From NCBI RefSeq assembly GCF_030332225.1, contig NZ_JAOWIF010000021.1:85661-149660 (forward strand): DNA of 64,000 nt. Reading direction: 5' to 3'. Below the pieces are notes generated by a model that saw only the letters and a program-made list of their open reading frames with translations, did no database searches and was not told the DNA's origin. Below, in pieces: positions 26,471 through 36,436 of the stretch (position 1 is its first letter; each line of letters opens with the position of its first letter). The position numbers and the translations under genes are program-made. This DNA comes from Citrobacter sp. Cu233 (lineage in GTDB: Bacteria; Pseudomonadota; Gammaproteobacteria; Enterobacterales; Enterobacteriaceae).

Positions 26471-27229
26471 TTAATCCATCACAATCGCCATGCCGTCGTA
26501 TCCGGCTTCGAATCCTTCCGGCAGCGGGTTATCCATGAGCCAGACATCGAACTGATGGCTGATGTGCGTCAGGATCACTCGTGGGCAGCGGATCACCTCG
26601 TTGAGGGCGATGACGGTATTTACATCGCTGTGATTGCGTGGCGGCTCGGCGCGTGGGGCGTGGCTGCAGTCGATGATAATCACGTGAGGTTGGTTATTGT
26701 GGAGAAACTTCAGCGTCTTGTCGGGAAGCCCGGCGGTATCGGAGAGCCACGCCACGCGGCTGTGCGCTGTTTCCAGCAAATAGCCAAACGTCAGCTTAGA
26801 GTGGTTGAGCGGCAGTGGCGTGACCTGTAATCCCTGCAAATCTAACACCACAAACGGCGCGACGGTCTGGCTAAAATCGAGAATACCGGGGTGCTTAAAC
26901 AGATCGTCGCAGCCCTGTTCATCCGGTGGGCCGTACACCGGGATCGTTTTCCCCACCCCCCAGCGCAGCGGAAACAGTCCCTGTACATGATCCATATGAT
27001 AGTGAGTGAGCAAGAACTGCTGGAAACTGCCTGCCGGCCAGTCGTCCATCAGATGTGGGATCCCTGCATCCAGAAGCGTTACCGTGTCGTTGAATTTGAC
27101 CACGCCACTGCAGGGGCGCCGGCGGTATTGCGCCTGTAAACGAGCTCGCTGGCAGGCGGCACAGTCGCAGCCAAAAGCCGGTACCAACTGTGCGCCGCCG
27201 GTTCCTGTAAGCGTAATGGTCAGACTCAT
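26471..27229 (-). CDS. phnP: 5-phosphoribosyl 1,2-cyclic phosphate phosphodiesterase PhnP
   Basis: A 252-residue metallo-beta-lactamase-fold enzyme with the metal site [12 protein letters not shown] (about residues 75-86), a later Asp in WLSDTAG (about 164), and a His in LTHISH (about 222-224). PhnP opens the cyclic ribose phosphate made by C-P lyase to ribose 1,5-bisphosphate. The two Cys pairs at residues 21-27 (CDCAACQ) are the second zinc site known for PhnP. It is the last gene of the phn operon and is convergent with the tetR gene. Confidence 0.95.
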   Translation of the reverse strand: MSLTITLTGTGGAQLVPAFGCDCAACQRARLQAQYRRRPCSGVVKFNDTVTLLDAGIPHLMDDWPAGSFQQFLLTHYHMDHVQGLFPLRWGVGKTIPVYGPPDEQGCDDLFKHPGILDFSQTVAPFVVLDLQGLQVTPLPLNHSKLTFGYLLETAHSRVAWLSDTAGLPDKTLKFLHNNQPHVIIIDCSHAPRAEPPRNHSDVNTVIALNEVIRCPRVILTHISHQFDVWLMDNPLPEGFEAGYDGMAIVMD

Positions 27230-27238
27230 TGCATCCCC

Positions 27239-27673
27239 CTACAGCGGCTTGGTAAAGCGAAAATGGCTCTGCGTATAACCTTCGCGGCGGTAAAAACGAT
27301 GCGCATCAAGGCGCTGCGTGCTGGTAGAAAGCTCAGTCATTTCCGCACCCGCTTCGCGCGCGGTGGCTTCGGCCCAGGCCAGTAACTGGCTGCCTACCTT
27401 TAACCCCCGCGCCTGTGGCATCACTACCAGTTCCTGAATCTCACCGATCCAGTTAGCGTGGTGCAGATGAAACTGCAAATGCAGACCGATCAACCCGATG
27501 ACCTGTCCGTCAAGCAGCGCCAGTTGGTAATGCATATTGGGGTCTTGCAGATTTGCTATATACCCGGTGCTAAAGGCCTGGTGGTCGAACTTACCCTGCT
27601 TCAGTTCGCAGACAAGCGCGTAAACCGCATCGGTGTCGTACAGCGTAGCGCGGCGTAATTCACAGACAGACAT
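27239..27673 (-). CDS. phnO: Aminoalkylphosphonate N-acetyltransferase PhnO
   Basis: A 144-residue GNAT acetyltransferase with the acetyl-CoA loop [12 protein letters not shown] (about residues 92-103) and the C-terminal HRFYRREGY motif. It acetylates 1-aminoalkylphosphonates and the compounds related to them, which helps their use by C-P lyase or detoxifies them. Its start overlaps the phnN end by 14 bases. Confidence 0.94.
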   Translation of the reverse strand: MSVCELRRATLYDTDAVYALVCELKQGKFDHQAFSTGYIANLQDPNMHYQLALLDGQVIGLIGLHLQFHLHHANWIGEIQELVVMPQARGLKVGSQLLAWAEATAREAGAEMTELSTSTQRLDAHRFYRREGYTQSHFRFTKPL

Positions 27674-28214
27674 GTTTCTTCTCCTTGCGTCCCATCAGGG
27701 TGAGCAGTGTATCGACTGACTGTAGCAAACTTCCATCGTTATTCAGGACGTGGCAGTCGTAAGGCGCGTAGCGAGCCGCGCGTTCAAGGCGGGCGGCGAT
27801 TTCTGTTTCGCTTTCCCGCCCGCGCGCCTGCAAACGTTGGCGTAAAATTGCCGGAGAAACCTGTAAGCAGATGGGCATTAAAGCCGTGCCATAACGTGAT
27901 TGCGCCTGCGGCAGATGGGCGCGTGAACCGTTGACCACCACATCAAAACCGGCATGTAGCCAGAGGTCAATCTCCACGCCGACGCCGTAGTACAAACCGT
28001 TTGCATGCCAGCTTAGCGCCAGCAGGTTTTGCCCGGCGCGGGTAAAAAACTCCTGTTCACTGAGGGCGATGTGGTTTTCATTCCCGGCATTGGCCGCCCG
28101 GGTGATGTAACGATGTGCTACCAGCAATTGTGCCGGTTCCTGTAGGCGGAGTTCCGCCAGCAGACTGTCCTTTCCTGAGCCGGATGGCCCCATCAGCCAG
28201 ATCAGTTTACCCAT
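27660..28214 (-). CDS. phnN: Ribose 1,5-bisphosphokinase PhnN
   Basis: A 184-residue guanylate-kinase-like P-loop kinase, with Walker [10 protein letters not shown] at residues 9-17. It converts ribose 1,5-bisphosphate to PRPP, the final step that returns the ribose of the C-P lyase pathway to central metabolism. It lies 2 bases after phnM within the phn operon. Confidence 0.95.
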   Translation of the reverse strand: MGKLIWLMGPSGSGKDSLLAELRLQEPAQLLVAHRYITRAANAGNENHIALSEQEFFTRAGQNLLALSWHANGLYYGVGVEIDLWLHAGFDVVVNGSRAHLPQAQSRYGTALMPICLQVSPAILRQRLQARGRESETEIAARLERAARYAPYDCHVLNNDGSLLQSVDTLLTLMGRKEKKHVCL

Positions 28215-28216
28215 AG

Positions 28217-29353
28217 TCAGAATACCCTTTTGCCCTGACGCCAGACGTGATCGATATGAATGTTGCCGCCTTTGCGGTGTGCCAGCACCAGATCCGCGCG
28301 TTTTCCTTCGGCAACCACGCCACGGTCGTCAAGATTCAACGCCCGCGCTGGATTACGAGTCACCAGACGAATAGCCTGTGGAAGTGTAAAACGGTTGGTA
28401 TCGTCATCCGCGACACGAAATGCTGCGTCGAGCAGGCTGGCGGGGTAGTAATCGGAAGAGAGGATATCCAGTAGCCCCAGTTCGGCCAGCTTATGGGCTG
28501 CTACGTTGCCGGAGTGCGAACCGCCTCGCACGATATTCGGCGCGCCCATCAGCACGTTCATGCCATGCTGGCGTGAGGCTTCGGCGGCTGCGAAAGTCGT
28601 GGGAAATTCGGCGATCACGCTGCCAAGTTGATGCGATTCAAGGACATGGTCATGCGTGGCGTCATCGTGGCTCGCCAGTGCAATCTGCCGTTCACGGCAC
28701 ATCTGTGCGATGGCGGTGCGGTTGGGTTGTGACCAGCGGGCCGCCAGGGCGAGTTGCTCTTCTTCATAGCGGGCCATCTGCTCGTCGGTCAGCGAATACT
28801 TGCCCTGATAGTACTCGCGGTACTTCTCACGGTTGGCGAACTGACGCTGGCCCGGTGAGTGATCCATCAGTGACACCAGCGTCACTGGCTCACGGCCGAC
28901 CAGCTTTTCAAACAGCGGCAGGGTGGTGTGGTGTGGCAGCTCGCAGCGCAGATGCAGACGGTGTTCGGCACGGTTGACCCCGCGCTTTTGTGTCTCTTCC
29001 ACCGCATTGATCATTTTTTCCAGGTTTTCCAGACGGTCGCCACCGTCTCGCACATCGCCAATCGCTACCGCGTCCAGCACGGTGGTAATACCGCTGGCAA
29101 CCATTAAAGCATCGTGGCTGCTCATCGCCGAGTGGGCAGGCCAGTCTACTTTTGGGCGTGGGGTAAAGAACTTGTCGAGGTTATCGGTATGCAGTTCAAT
29201 AAGCCCCGGCAGCAGCCAGCCGCCTTCACCGTCCAGCGCGTCAGGTAAGCTGCTCTGGCTTTCGGCAAAAGTGCGAATAACCCCGCCTTCAATCTCCAGC
29301 GATCCTTGCACCACGTCATCTTCCAGCACCAGCTTTACATTGTTGATAATCAT
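28217..29353 (-). CDS. phnM: RPnTP hydrolase PhnM
   Basis: A 378-residue amidohydrolase-superfamily protein. The metal ligands appear as ELHTDNLDK (about residues 57-65) and the later [11 protein letters not shown] (about 228-238). PhnM removes pyrophosphate from 5-triphosphoribosyl-alpha-1-phosphonate, which creates the C-P lyase substrate. The ATG overlaps the phnL stop by 4 bases. Confidence 0.95.
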   Translation of the reverse strand: MIINNVKLVLEDDVVQGSLEIEGGVIRTFAESQSSLPDALDGEGGWLLPGLIELHTDNLDKFFTPRPKVDWPAHSAMSSHDALMVASGITTVLDAVAIGDVRDGGDRLENLEKMINAVEETQKRGVNRAEHRLHLRCELPHHTTLPLFEKLVGREPVTLVSLMDHSPGQRQFANREKYREYYQGKYSLTDEQMARYEEEQLALAARWSQPNRTAIAQMCRERQIALASHDDATHDHVLESHQLGSVIAEFPTTFAAAEASRQHGMNVLMGAPNIVRGGSHSGNVAAHKLAELGLLDILSSDYYPASLLDAAFRVADDDTNRFTLPQAIRLVTRNPARALNLDDRGVVAEGKRADLVLAHRKGGNIHIDHVWRQGKRVF

Positions 29354-30030
29354 GCTGTTATTCCCATCAGATGCAGACGATCCGCCACGCGCTCGCGTAC
29401 GGTCTCATCGTGAAAAATACCGACAATGGCCGCGCCGCGGGCTTTGGCTTCTTCAATCAGTGCCACCACGGCATCGCTGTTTTTGCTGTCCAGTGACGCG
29501 GTAGGCTCATCGAGCAGCAGAATGGGGTAATCGACAATAAAGCCCCGGGCAATGTTAACGCGCTGCTGTTCACCACCGGAAAAGGTTGATGGCGCGAGAT
29601 GCCATAAGCGATCAGGAACATTCAGGCGGGTGAGCAGGCTCGCGGCTTTGGCTGCACATTCCTCACGAGATACGCCCAGATCCAGCAGTGGCTGCATCAC
29701 CACATCCAGCGCGGAAATCCGTGGGATCACGCGCAGGAACTGACTTACCCAACCGATAGTTGAACGACGGATCTCCAGCACTTTACGGGCCGGAGCCTGC
29801 ACCAGATCCACCCATTCACCGCGATGGCGAATATGGATATGTCCTTCATCTGGCAGGTAGTTGGCGTACAGCGAACGCAGCAGCGTGGATTTTCCGCTGC
29901 CGGAATGGCCGTGCAGCACGACGCACTCGCCGTTTTTTACTTCCAGGGTGGCGTTGTGGAGCACCGGCAGACGCACGCCGTTTTGCTGATGCAGCACAAA
30001 GGTTTTACTGACGTTTTCTACGCGAATCAT
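29350..30030 (-). CDS. phnL: C-P lyase complex ABC-type protein PhnL
   Basis: A 226-residue ABC ATPase with Walker [10 protein letters not shown] (about residues 40-48), signature [13 protein letters not shown] and Walker [11 protein letters not shown]. It has no partner permease. PhnL binds with PhnK to the PhnGHIJ core, and PhnI with PhnG, H and L makes the phosphonate-ribose triphosphate. Confidence 0.95.
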   Translation of the reverse strand: MIRVENVSKTFVLHQQNGVRLPVLHNATLEVKNGECVVLHGHSGSGKSTLLRSLYANYLPDEGHIHIRHRGEWVDLVQAPARKVLEIRRSTIGWVSQFLRVIPRISALDVVMQPLLDLGVSREECAAKAASLLTRLNVPDRLWHLAPSTFSGGEQQRVNIARGFIVDYPILLLDEPTASLDSKNSDAVVALIEEAKARGAAIVGIFHDETVRERVADRLHLMGITA

Positions 30031-30039
30031 TTGAGCCTC

Positions 30040-30798
30040 TTAGTTCTGCAGTACGGACGATACCAGCAACTGGGTGTACGGGTGATGCGGGTCGTCGAGC
30101 ACGCGGTCGGTCAACCCACTTTCCACCACCTGACCTTGCTTCATGACCAGCAAACGGTCCGCCAGCAGACGCGCCACGCCCAAATCATGGGTGACAATCA
30201 CCACCGCCAGATCCAGTTCCACCACCAGGCTACGCAGCAGGTCCAGCAACCTGGCTTGTACCGAGACGTCCAGGCCGCCGGTCGGTTCATCCATAAATAC
30301 CAGTTTGGGATGGGTGACGAGGTTGCGGGCGATCTGCAAACGCTGCTGCATGCCGCCGGAAAAGGTGGTCGGCAGATCGTCGATACGCGAGGCGGGGATT
30401 TCCACCTGTTCCAGCCAGCGCTGGGCGGTGGCGCGGATGCCGCCGTAGTGGCGTGCGCCGGTGGCCATCAGGCGTTCACCAATATTACCGCCAGCCGAAA
30501 CCTGGCGGCGCAGGCCGTCCATCGGGTGCTGATGTACCACGCCCCATTCCGTGCGCAGCAGGCGGCGACGATCGGCTTCGCTCATGCCGTACAGCGAGCG
30601 GTTCTGATATAAGATCTCACCGTTTTGTGGCGTCAGCCGTGAAGAGATAGATTTCAGCAGCGTAGTTTTACCGGAACCGGATTCCCCAACGATGCCCAGC
30701 ACTTCGCCAGGCCACAGGTCAAAAGAGACATTGCTGAAGCCTTTGCCCGGCGCGTAGAGATGGGTCAGGTTGTTGACTGAAAGCAGCGGTTGCATCAT
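30040..30798 (-). CDS. phnK: C-P lyase complex ABC-type protein PhnK
   Basis: A 252-residue ABC ATPase with Walker A GESGSGKTT (about residues 39-47), signature FSGGMQQRLQIAR and Walker B LVFMDEPTGGLD. PhnK docks onto PhnJ in the C-P lyase core and its ATPase activity drives opening of the complex. The start at 30798 (ATG ATG CAA) matches E. coli length and overlaps the phnJ stop; 10 codons upstream in frame lie inside phnJ. Confidence 0.95.
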   Translation of the reverse strand: MMQPLLSVNNLTHLYAPGKGFSNVSFDLWPGEVLGIVGESGSGKTTLLKSISSRLTPQNGEILYQNRSLYGMSEADRRRLLRTEWGVVHQHPMDGLRRQVSAGGNIGERLMATGARHYGGIRATAQRWLEQVEIPASRIDDLPTTFSGGMQQRLQIARNLVTHPKLVFMDEPTGGLDVSVQARLLDLLRSLVVELDLAVVIVTHDLGVARLLADRLLVMKQGQVVESGLTDRVLDDPHHPYTQLLVSSVLQN

Positions 30799-31643
30799 TT
30801 GCTGAGGGCCTCGCTCTGTTGGCGGCAATAGTCGGTGTCGGAGCAGACAAACATGCGTTTGCCGCTGTCATCGAGCACCACTTCGTCGAGATAGCTGTGG
30901 GTTGAGCCGCAGATGGCGCAGGGTTCATCCCAGCTCTGCACGCTAAACGGGTGATCGTCGAAATCGAGGCTTTCCACCCGCGTATACGGTGGGACGGCAT
31001 AGATACGTTTTTCGCGGCCTGCACCGAACAATTGCAGGGCTGGCATCCTGTCCATCTTCGGGTTGTCGAATTTCGGGATGGGTGACGGGTCCATCACGTA
31101 GCGGCCGTTAACCTTCACCGGATAGGCGTAGGTGGTGGCGATATGGCCGAAGCGGGCGATATCTTCATACAGTTTTACCTGCATGATGCCGTACTCTTCC
31201 AGCGCGTGCATGGTGCGGGTTTCCGTTTCGCGCGGTTCGATAAAGCGCAGCGGCTCGGGGATCGGCACCTGGAAGATGATTATCTGATCTTCCGTTAGCG
31301 GTGTTTCCGGGATGCGGTGGCGGGTCTGAATTAGCGTGGCGTCTTCTGTGCGTTCGGTGGTGTTAACGCCGGTTACGCGCCTGAAGAAGTTGCGGATCGA
31401 CACGGCGTTGGTGGTGTCATCCGCGCCCTGGTCAATCACCTTCAGCACGTCAGCTTCACCAATTACGCTGGCAGTAAGCTGGATACCGCCCGTACCCCAG
31501 CCGTACGGCATTGGCATTTCGCGTCCGCCAAATGGCACCTGATAGCCGGGGATGGCCACCGCTTTCAAAATTGCGCGACGGATCATGCGTTTGGTCTGCT
31601 CATCAAGATAAGCAAAGTTGTAGCCGGAGAGGTTAGCGGTCAC
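30795..31643 (-). CDS. phnJ: C-P lyase radical SAM subunit PhnJ
   Basis: A 282-residue catalytic subunit of carbon-phosphorus lyase. The atypical radical-SAM cysteine set CAIC-x21-C-x5-C is intact near residues 242-273 (CAICGSTHSY ... FVCSDTDYC). It cleaves the C-P bond of alpha-ribosyl phosphonate 5-phosphate. The start is a GTG at 31643, within the overlap with phnI (stop 31633), giving VTANLSGYNF; the frame stays open upstream but those 63 codons lie inside phnI and do not look like PhnJ. Length is one residue more than the E. coli protein as I recall it. Confidence 0.95.
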   Translation of the reverse strand: MTANLSGYNFAYLDEQTKRMIRRAILKAVAIPGYQVPFGGREMPMPYGWGTGGIQLTASVIGEADVLKVIDQGADDTTNAVSIRNFFRRVTGVNTTERTEDATLIQTRHRIPETPLTEDQIIIFQVPIPEPLRFIEPRETETRTMHALEEYGIMQVKLYEDIARFGHIATTYAYPVKVNGRYVMDPSPIPKFDNPKMDRMPALQLFGAGREKRIYAVPPYTRVESLDFDDHPFSVQSWDEPCAICGSTHSYLDEVVLDDSGKRMFVCSDTDYCRQQSEALSK

Positions 31644-32700
31644 GGTCGGCCTCCTGTTGCAGGCGTTTAAGCAGTTCCAGTTCGGCCTGGAAATCGACGT
31701 AATGGGGGAGTTTGAGGTGCGAAACAAAACCCGCCGCCTCGACGTTATCCGCATGCGCCAGTACGAACTCTTCGTCCTGCGCCGGTCCCGTAACCGTTTC
31801 ATCGTAGTCGGGTGCCTGTAGGGCGCGGTCAACCAGTGCCATCGCCATCGCTTTACGTTCGCTCATGCCGAACACCAGCCCGTAACCGCGGGTAAAATGG
31901 GGCGCGTCGTTTTCCGGCGCGACAAAGCCGTTAACCATTTCACATTCAGTCATCAGCAGTTCGCCGACGTTTACCGCAAACCCCAGCTCTTCCGGTACTG
32001 TTTCCAGTTCAACATAACCGCTGCGGATCTCTGCGGCGAACGGATGGTTGCGCCCGTAGCCCCGCTGGGTGGAGTAGGCCAGTGCCAGCAGGTAGCCTTC
32101 GTCACCACGCATCAGCTGTTGCAGTCGCGAAGCGCGTGAGCAGGGATAAACGGGTGGTGTGCGGGTGATGTCATCAGGCTGAGCGCCGTCGTCCTCTTCG
32201 CGCTTTGCCAGTCCTTGATTTGCCAGCAGAGAAAAGACGTGCGGAGAGGTGTCCTGCGTATTTTCAGCGCTGCGCAGCGGTGGCGTTTCACCATTGGCCA
32301 GCAGGGTAAAATCCAGCAGGCGATGGGTGTAATCGTAGGTGGGTCCTAACAATTGCCCGCCGGGAATGTCCTTGTAGACGGCAGAAATTCGGCGTTCCAG
32401 GCGCATCTCGGCGCTGTTAACCGGTTCGCTGACGGCCAGTTTTGGCAGTGTGGTGCGATAGGCGCGTAGCAGAAAGATGGCTTCGACGTTATCGCCGCTG
32501 GCCTGTTTTAGCGCCAGTGCCGCCAGCTCGCGGTCGGCAATGCCGCCTTCGGTCATCACCCGGTCGACGGCCAGGTTCATCTGTTGTTCGATTTGTGCCA
32601 CGCTCAGTTCAGCAATGCTCTCATCGCCCCGGCGTCGGCTTTCCTGCAGTGCATGGGCGTTGGCTATCGCCTTTTCGCCCCCTTTGACGGCGACGTACAT
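31633..32700 (-). CDS. phnI: C-P lyase core subunit PhnI
   Basis: A 355-residue PhnI with the conserved start [12 protein letters not shown] and the segments GPTYDYTHRLLDFTLLANGE and TRTPPVYPCSRASRLQQL. It is the nucleosidase-like subunit that couples phosphonate to the ribose of ATP within the PhnGHIJ core. The ATG at 32700 overlaps the phnH stop by one base (ATGA type) and is preferred to the codon two residues upstream. Confidence 0.95.
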   Translation of the reverse strand: MYVAVKGGEKAIANAHALQESRRRGDESIAELSVAQIEQQMNLAVDRVMTEGGIADRELAALALKQASGDNVEAIFLLRAYRTTLPKLAVSEPVNSAEMRLERRISAVYKDIPGGQLLGPTYDYTHRLLDFTLLANGETPPLRSAENTQDTSPHVFSLLANQGLAKREEDDGAQPDDITRTPPVYPCSRASRLQQLMRGDEGYLLALAYSTQRGYGRNHPFAAEIRSGYVELETVPEELGFAVNVGELLMTECEMVNGFVAPENDAPHFTRGYGLVFGMSERKAMAMALVDRALQAPDYDETVTGPAQDEEFVLAHADNVEAAGFVSHLKLPHYVDFQAELELLKRLQQEADRDR

Positions 32701-33284
32701 CAGCACACCTCCACATGGGTGGTTCGCGGAATAGCCAGCAGTCGTTCACCACAGGTGAGGATCAGATCGACCCCCAGCGGGAACGGATGTGGGCGTTCGG
32801 TAAGTTCGTGAATCAGACATTCCGGTAGCTGTGGCGCGATCATGCGTTCTTCGGCGATACCCGCGCCGGTCAGACGCAGCATGCGTCCACCGCTTAAGCC
32901 AGATACCTGCACAATCAGCGTGGCGCTGGTCTCTGGCGCGACGGCGGAACCGGCGGAGAGGGCGTTAAGCTGTTCGCTGCTGATGCGCTCGTCAGCGACA
33001 GCAAAGGCGGCCTGTTGCGGCTGGTCTACCAGCGGTGCGTTGGTGTGAAAACGCAGATTCTGTCGGGCGATATCGTTATCTATCGAGGGTGCCAGCCAGA
33101 CCGGCGTGTCGCCATCGACCAGCGTCAACAGCACGCTGGTAGTGGCCAGACCCAGTGGCTGCCAGCCATGTTTCAGTTGATGCAGGGCGACAATGACGCC
33201 GGGTTCACTCATGGCCTTCAGCAGGCGACGAAAGCTCTGTTGGGCATCCTGAACAGGTAAATTAAAGGCGGTTTGTAAGGTCAT
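32700..33284 (-). CDS. phnH: C-P lyase core subunit PhnH
   Basis: A 194-residue PhnH, the dimer-forming structural subunit of the C-P lyase core (fold related to PLP transferases but without the cofactor lysine). The N-terminus [20 protein letters not shown] and the [20 protein letters not shown] end agree with the family. It overlaps phnG by 4 bases. Confidence 0.94.
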   Translation of the reverse strand: MTLQTAFNLPVQDAQQSFRRLLKAMSEPGVIVALHQLKHGWQPLGLATTSVLLTLVDGDTPVWLAPSIDNDIARQNLRFHTNAPLVDQPQQAAFAVADERISSEQLNALSAGSAVAPETSATLIVQVSGLSGGRMLRLTGAGIAEERMIAPQLPECLIHELTERPHPFPLGVDLILTCGERLLAIPRTTHVEVC

Positions 33285-33733
33285 GCGTTATCTCCGCGTA
33301 CCAGCGTGAAGAAGTCGACCCGGCTGGCATTGACTTCGGCACGGCGTGCGCGAATCAGCGCCTCGCGTTCCGCTTCCAGCGGGGCAATTAAGGTTTCCAT
33401 TAGGTTCTGGAAATGCGTTTGTTCCTGCAGCAATGCGTCAATTACCGCGCACTGCTCGGCATGTTGTTTGTTGCGTCCCAGCAGGTAGCTGTAGCCCAGC
33501 GTGCCGCTTTTCAGGCGAATAACCGCGCGGGTGAGCGTGGTGTCGCCAGCAAAGAAACGATTACCGGTGCCGCCCATGCGGGCCTGTATCTGCATCAGCC
33601 CGCTTTCCGGGGCGCGAATAAGCGCATAGTCCGGCGTCAGTTTGAGCGCCTTGATACGCGCATTCAGGGCATCGGCATTGCTGTAAGCCAGCGCGCGCAT
33701 CCAACGCTGGCGAGTGGCGGTATCGAAATGCAT
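33281..33733 (-). CDS. phnG: C-P lyase core subunit PhnG
   Basis: A 150-residue PhnG with the conserved [16 protein letters not shown] start and [21 protein letters not shown] core. It is part of the PhnG2H2I2J2 complex and needed for phosphonate-ribose coupling. Its ATG directly abuts the phnF stop. Confidence 0.94.
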   Translation of the reverse strand: MHFDTATRQRWMRALAYSNADALNARIKALKLTPDYALIRAPESGLMQIQARMGGTGNRFFAGDTTLTRAVIRLKSGTLGYSYLLGRNKQHAEQCAVIDALLQEQTHFQNLMETLIAPLEAEREALIRARRAEVNASRVDFFTLVRGDNA

Positions 33734-34459
33734 TCAGTGCTCCATGGTGAATTCGATCATGTCGGCACGGGTCAGGCTGACGGAATATTCCGCGGCCTGT
33801 TCTTCGCCTTCACGGTGGTTCAGGGTGCGCACGCACAGCAGCGGCGCCATGTTGGGGATTTCCAGCACTTTGCTCTCTTTGGCCTGTGCGCGGCGGGCGC
33901 TGATACGCGTTTGCGTGCGTAGCAGCGTCAGGCCCGACTGTTCGCGCAGATAGTCGTGCAGCGAGCCGTGGTTAAAGCCCTGCAATAGCGGCCAGAGAGT
34001 GAGGTCGGAAAAATAGTGGTCGATTTGGCACAGGGCGATGCCGTTGACCCGGCGCAGGGTGCGCAAATGGATGACGTTATCGCCCTCCTTAATGCTCAGC
34101 GCATCAGCAATGGGGCTGGAAGCCGGACGCAGTACCGCCAGCAGTTTTTCGCTGGTGGGGTGGCTGCCCTGATCCAGCAGGTTCTGGCTGAAGCGTGCCT
34201 GGGCATTCAACGGGTAGTCGAACGGGCGCATCAGCACCAGAACCCCCACGCCCTGACGACGCTGCACCCAGCCGCGCTCAACCAGTTGATCGATAGCGCG
34301 GCGCAGAGTGTGGCGGTTTACCTCGTAACGCGCGGCCAGTTGATGCTCGGCGGGCAGGTAATCACCGCAGCGATAATGTTGACGAAGCTCCTGCTCAAGT
34401 CTCGCGGCAATCTCCTGATAACGCGTCGGATAACTGGTCGGATGTGTAGACAAGTGCAT
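33734..34459 (-). CDS. phnF: GntR/HutC-family regulator PhnF
   Basis: A 241-residue regulator with an N-terminal winged helix (about residues 11-75, LAARYEVNRHTLRRAIDQLVERGWVQR pattern) and a C-terminal UTRA ligand-binding domain ending MIEFTMEH. It probably tunes phn expression, on top of PhoB control; the signal is unknown. ATG 34459 follows GAGGC and matches the E. coli start, so the three upstream codons were left out. Confidence 0.94.
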   Translation of the reverse strand: MHLSTHPTSYPTRYQEIAARLEQELRQHYRCGDYLPAEHQLAARYEVNRHTLRRAIDQLVERGWVQRRQGVGVLVLMRPFDYPLNAQARFSQNLLDQGSHPTSEKLLAVLRPASSPIADALSIKEGDNVIHLRTLRRVNGIALCQIDHYFSDLTLWPLLQGFNHGSLHDYLREQSGLTLLRTQTRISARRAQAKESKVLEIPNMAPLLCVRTLNHREGEEQAAEYSVSLTRADMIEFTMEH

Positions 34460-34479
34460 AGCAATCAATGCCTCGCTAG

Positions 34480-35259
34480 TCAGATAAAGTGCTTACGCAA
34501 ACGCTGGGAGAGGAAATCCAGCAGACTGACGGTGACGATGATTAACACCATCAGGGCACAGGTTTGCTGGAACTGGAAACCGCGAATCGCTTCCCATAAG
34601 GTCACGCCGATACCACCGGCTCCCACCATCCCGACCACCGTGGCCGAACGAACGTTGGACTCAAAGCGATACAGCGAGTAGGAGATGAGCAGCGGCATGA
34701 CCTGTGGCAGGACGCCGTAAAGAATCTCTTCAATCTTGTTGGCTCCGGTGGCGCGAATGCCTTCTACCGGACCGGGTTCAATGGCTTCTACCGCTTCGGA
34801 AAGCAGCTTGGAGAGCACCCCGGTGGTATGGATAAACAGCGCCATCACCCCGGCGAACGGACCCAAACCAACGGCGACGACAAACAGCATGGCGAAGACC
34901 ATTTCGTTGATGGCGCGACAGGCATCCATCAGGCGACGCATCGGCTGGTAAATCCACCACGGCACGAGGTTATCGGCGCACATCAGGCCGAACGGAATCG
35001 ACAACACCACGGCGAGGGCAGTACCCCAAACGGCGATTTGCAGCGTGACGGCCATTTCACCGAGATAGTCCTGCCACTGGCTGAAGTCAGGTGGGAAGAA
35101 GTCGGCAGCGAAGGTTGCCATATTGCCGGAATCCTGGATCAGCGTGAGCGGGGCCATTTCGGCGCCTTTCCACGAGACCACCAGCACGGCGAGAAGAATG
35201 GCCCAGCTCAGCAGCGAGAACCAGCTACGCTTGGGCGGGGCGACGGTGATGGTTTGCAT
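34480..35259 (-). CDS. phnE: Phosphonate ABC transporter permease PhnE
   Basis: A 259-residue inner membrane permease with about six helices and the EAA-like loop [26 protein letters not shown] split before and after the EPG. The frame is continuous. In E. coli K-12 phnE carries an 8-base insertion that makes it cryptic; that disruption is absent here, so the uptake system should work. GGAG stands 5 bases before ATG 35259. Confidence 0.95.
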   Translation of the reverse strand: MQTITVAPPKRSWFSLLSWAILLAVLVVSWKGAEMAPLTLIQDSGNMATFAADFFPPDFSQWQDYLGEMAVTLQIAVWGTALAVVLSIPFGLMCADNLVPWWIYQPMRRLMDACRAINEMVFAMLFVVAVGLGPFAGVMALFIHTTGVLSKLLSEAVEAIEPGPVEGIRATGANKIEEILYGVLPQVMPLLISYSLYRFESNVRSATVVGMVGAGGIGVTLWEAIRGFQFQQTCALMVLIIVTVSLLDFLSQRLRKHFI

Positions 35260-35279
35260 ATTTAGCTCCATTATTCTGT

Positions 35280-35351
35280 ATTGCCGGATGGCGGCTTTGC
35301 CTTATCCGGCCTACGTTCGTAGGCCCGGTAAGCATCGCGCCACCGGGCAAT
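35280..35351. repeat. BIME-type REP element between phnD and phnE
   Basis: Two inverted REP units (TTGCCGGATGGCGGC ... TTATCCGGCCTACG and its partner CGTAGGCCCGGTAAGC ... CCACCGGGCAA) fill most of the gap between the phnD stop and the phnE start. It is inside an operon and probably shapes differential mRNA stability for the abundant binding protein. Confidence 0.85.
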
Positions 35352-35354
35352 CCG

Positions 35355-36371
35355 TTATTGCACCGCTTTGGTCACGCTGGTCATTGCACCCAGCGCTGCA
35401 GTCAGGCGGTCGAGATCATCAAGCTGTGCTTTCAGAGCCGACGTTTTGCTGGTTTTTTCTTCTGCATTCAGGCCTTTGTTGTCCTTCACGCCCTGCATCT
35501 CTTTAAACAGTGCAAGTTGGCGAATCGGGACCAGTTGCAGATCGCTGGAGGCGCGGAACGGTGCCCAACCCAGGCGTTCTAGCACGGTTTTCTGCTCCGG
35601 CGTTTTGCCGTAGTTCATGAAGAAGTCGTACACCTTGTCCTTGGTGGCTTCAGAGAGGTTCTTACGCCAGACGATCGGATCGCCTGGGATCAGCGGTGAC
35701 TTCCAGATAACCTTCAGTTCTTTCAGCTTGTCTGGTGCGGAGGTTTTCAGCTTGTCGAGGTTTTCGGTGTTGTTGGTAGCCACATCCACCTGTTTGTTGG
35801 CGACGGCCAGGGCGTTGGTTTCGTGTCCGGCATTGACGGTGCGTTTGAAGTCGGTGGCGGAGATGTTGTTTTTCGCGAAGACGTAGTAACCAGGGACGAG
35901 GTAGCCTGAAGTGGAGTTGGGATCGCCGTTGCCGAAGGTCAGATCCTTACGTTTGGCGATCAGATCGTTCAGGTTGTTGATCGGGCTGTCCTTGTTAACG
36001 ATCAGTACGCTCCAGTACCCTGGAGAGCCGTCGGCAGCGACGGTCTGGGCAAAGACCTGTCCGTTGGCGCGATCCACCGCTTCCATTGCTGAGAGGTTGC
36101 CATACCAGGCGATATCGACTTTGTTAAAGCGCATTCCCTGGATGATCCCGGCGTAGTCCGGAGCAAAGAAGGCGTTCACTTTTACGCCCAGTGATTTTTC
36201 CATATCTTTCAGGAACGGTTCCCACTGTGGCTTCAGGTTTTGCTGTGATTCAGTTGAAATAATGCCAAAGTTCAGCGCTTTTTCTTGTTCTTCGGCATGC
36301 GCCGGGCTTAACAAGGTACTGATGCTGAACATGCTGGTGAACGCCAGCGCGGCAACGGCCTTATAGCTCAT
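35355..36371 (-). CDS. phnD: Phosphonate ABC transporter substrate-binding protein PhnD
   Basis: A 338-residue periplasmic binding protein, the same length as E. coli PhnD. The signal peptide covers residues 1-26 (ending AHA). Mature residues include LNFGIISTESQQNL, GNLSAMEAVDRA and GYLVPGYYVFAKNN, which build the phosphonate pocket between two lobes. It binds organophosphonates such as 2-aminoethylphosphonate and passes them to PhnE/PhnC. Confidence 0.95.
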   Translation of the reverse strand: MSYKAVAALAFTSMFSISTLLSPAHAEEQEKALNFGIISTESQQNLKPQWEPFLKDMEKSLGVKVNAFFAPDYAGIIQGMRFNKVDIAWYGNLSAMEAVDRANGQVFAQTVAADGSPGYWSVLIVNKDSPINNLNDLIAKRKDLTFGNGDPNSTSGYLVPGYYVFAKNNISATDFKRTVNAGHETNALAVANKQVDVATNNTENLDKLKTSAPDKLKELKVIWKSPLIPGDPIVWRKNLSEATKDKVYDFFMNYGKTPEQKTVLERLGWAPFRASSDLQLVPIRQLALFKEMQGVKDNKGLNAEEKTSKTSALKAQLDDLDRLTAALGAMTSVTKAVQ

Positions 36372-36436
36372 GTTTTTTCCTCAACGAGTCATTGTTCCAG
36401 GCTATTTCACTTGTCAGCCTGGTCTTTTCAGTTCAA

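Noticed and set aside
29824..30612. 262-codon plus-strand ORF opposite phnL and phnK
   Set aside because: It is antisense to two clear ABC proteins and spans their junction, with a His/Gln-rich composition and no known domain.
35280..35351. Possible terminator between phnD and phnE
   Set aside because: The structure is a double REP (BIME) without a T-run and lies inside the phn operon.
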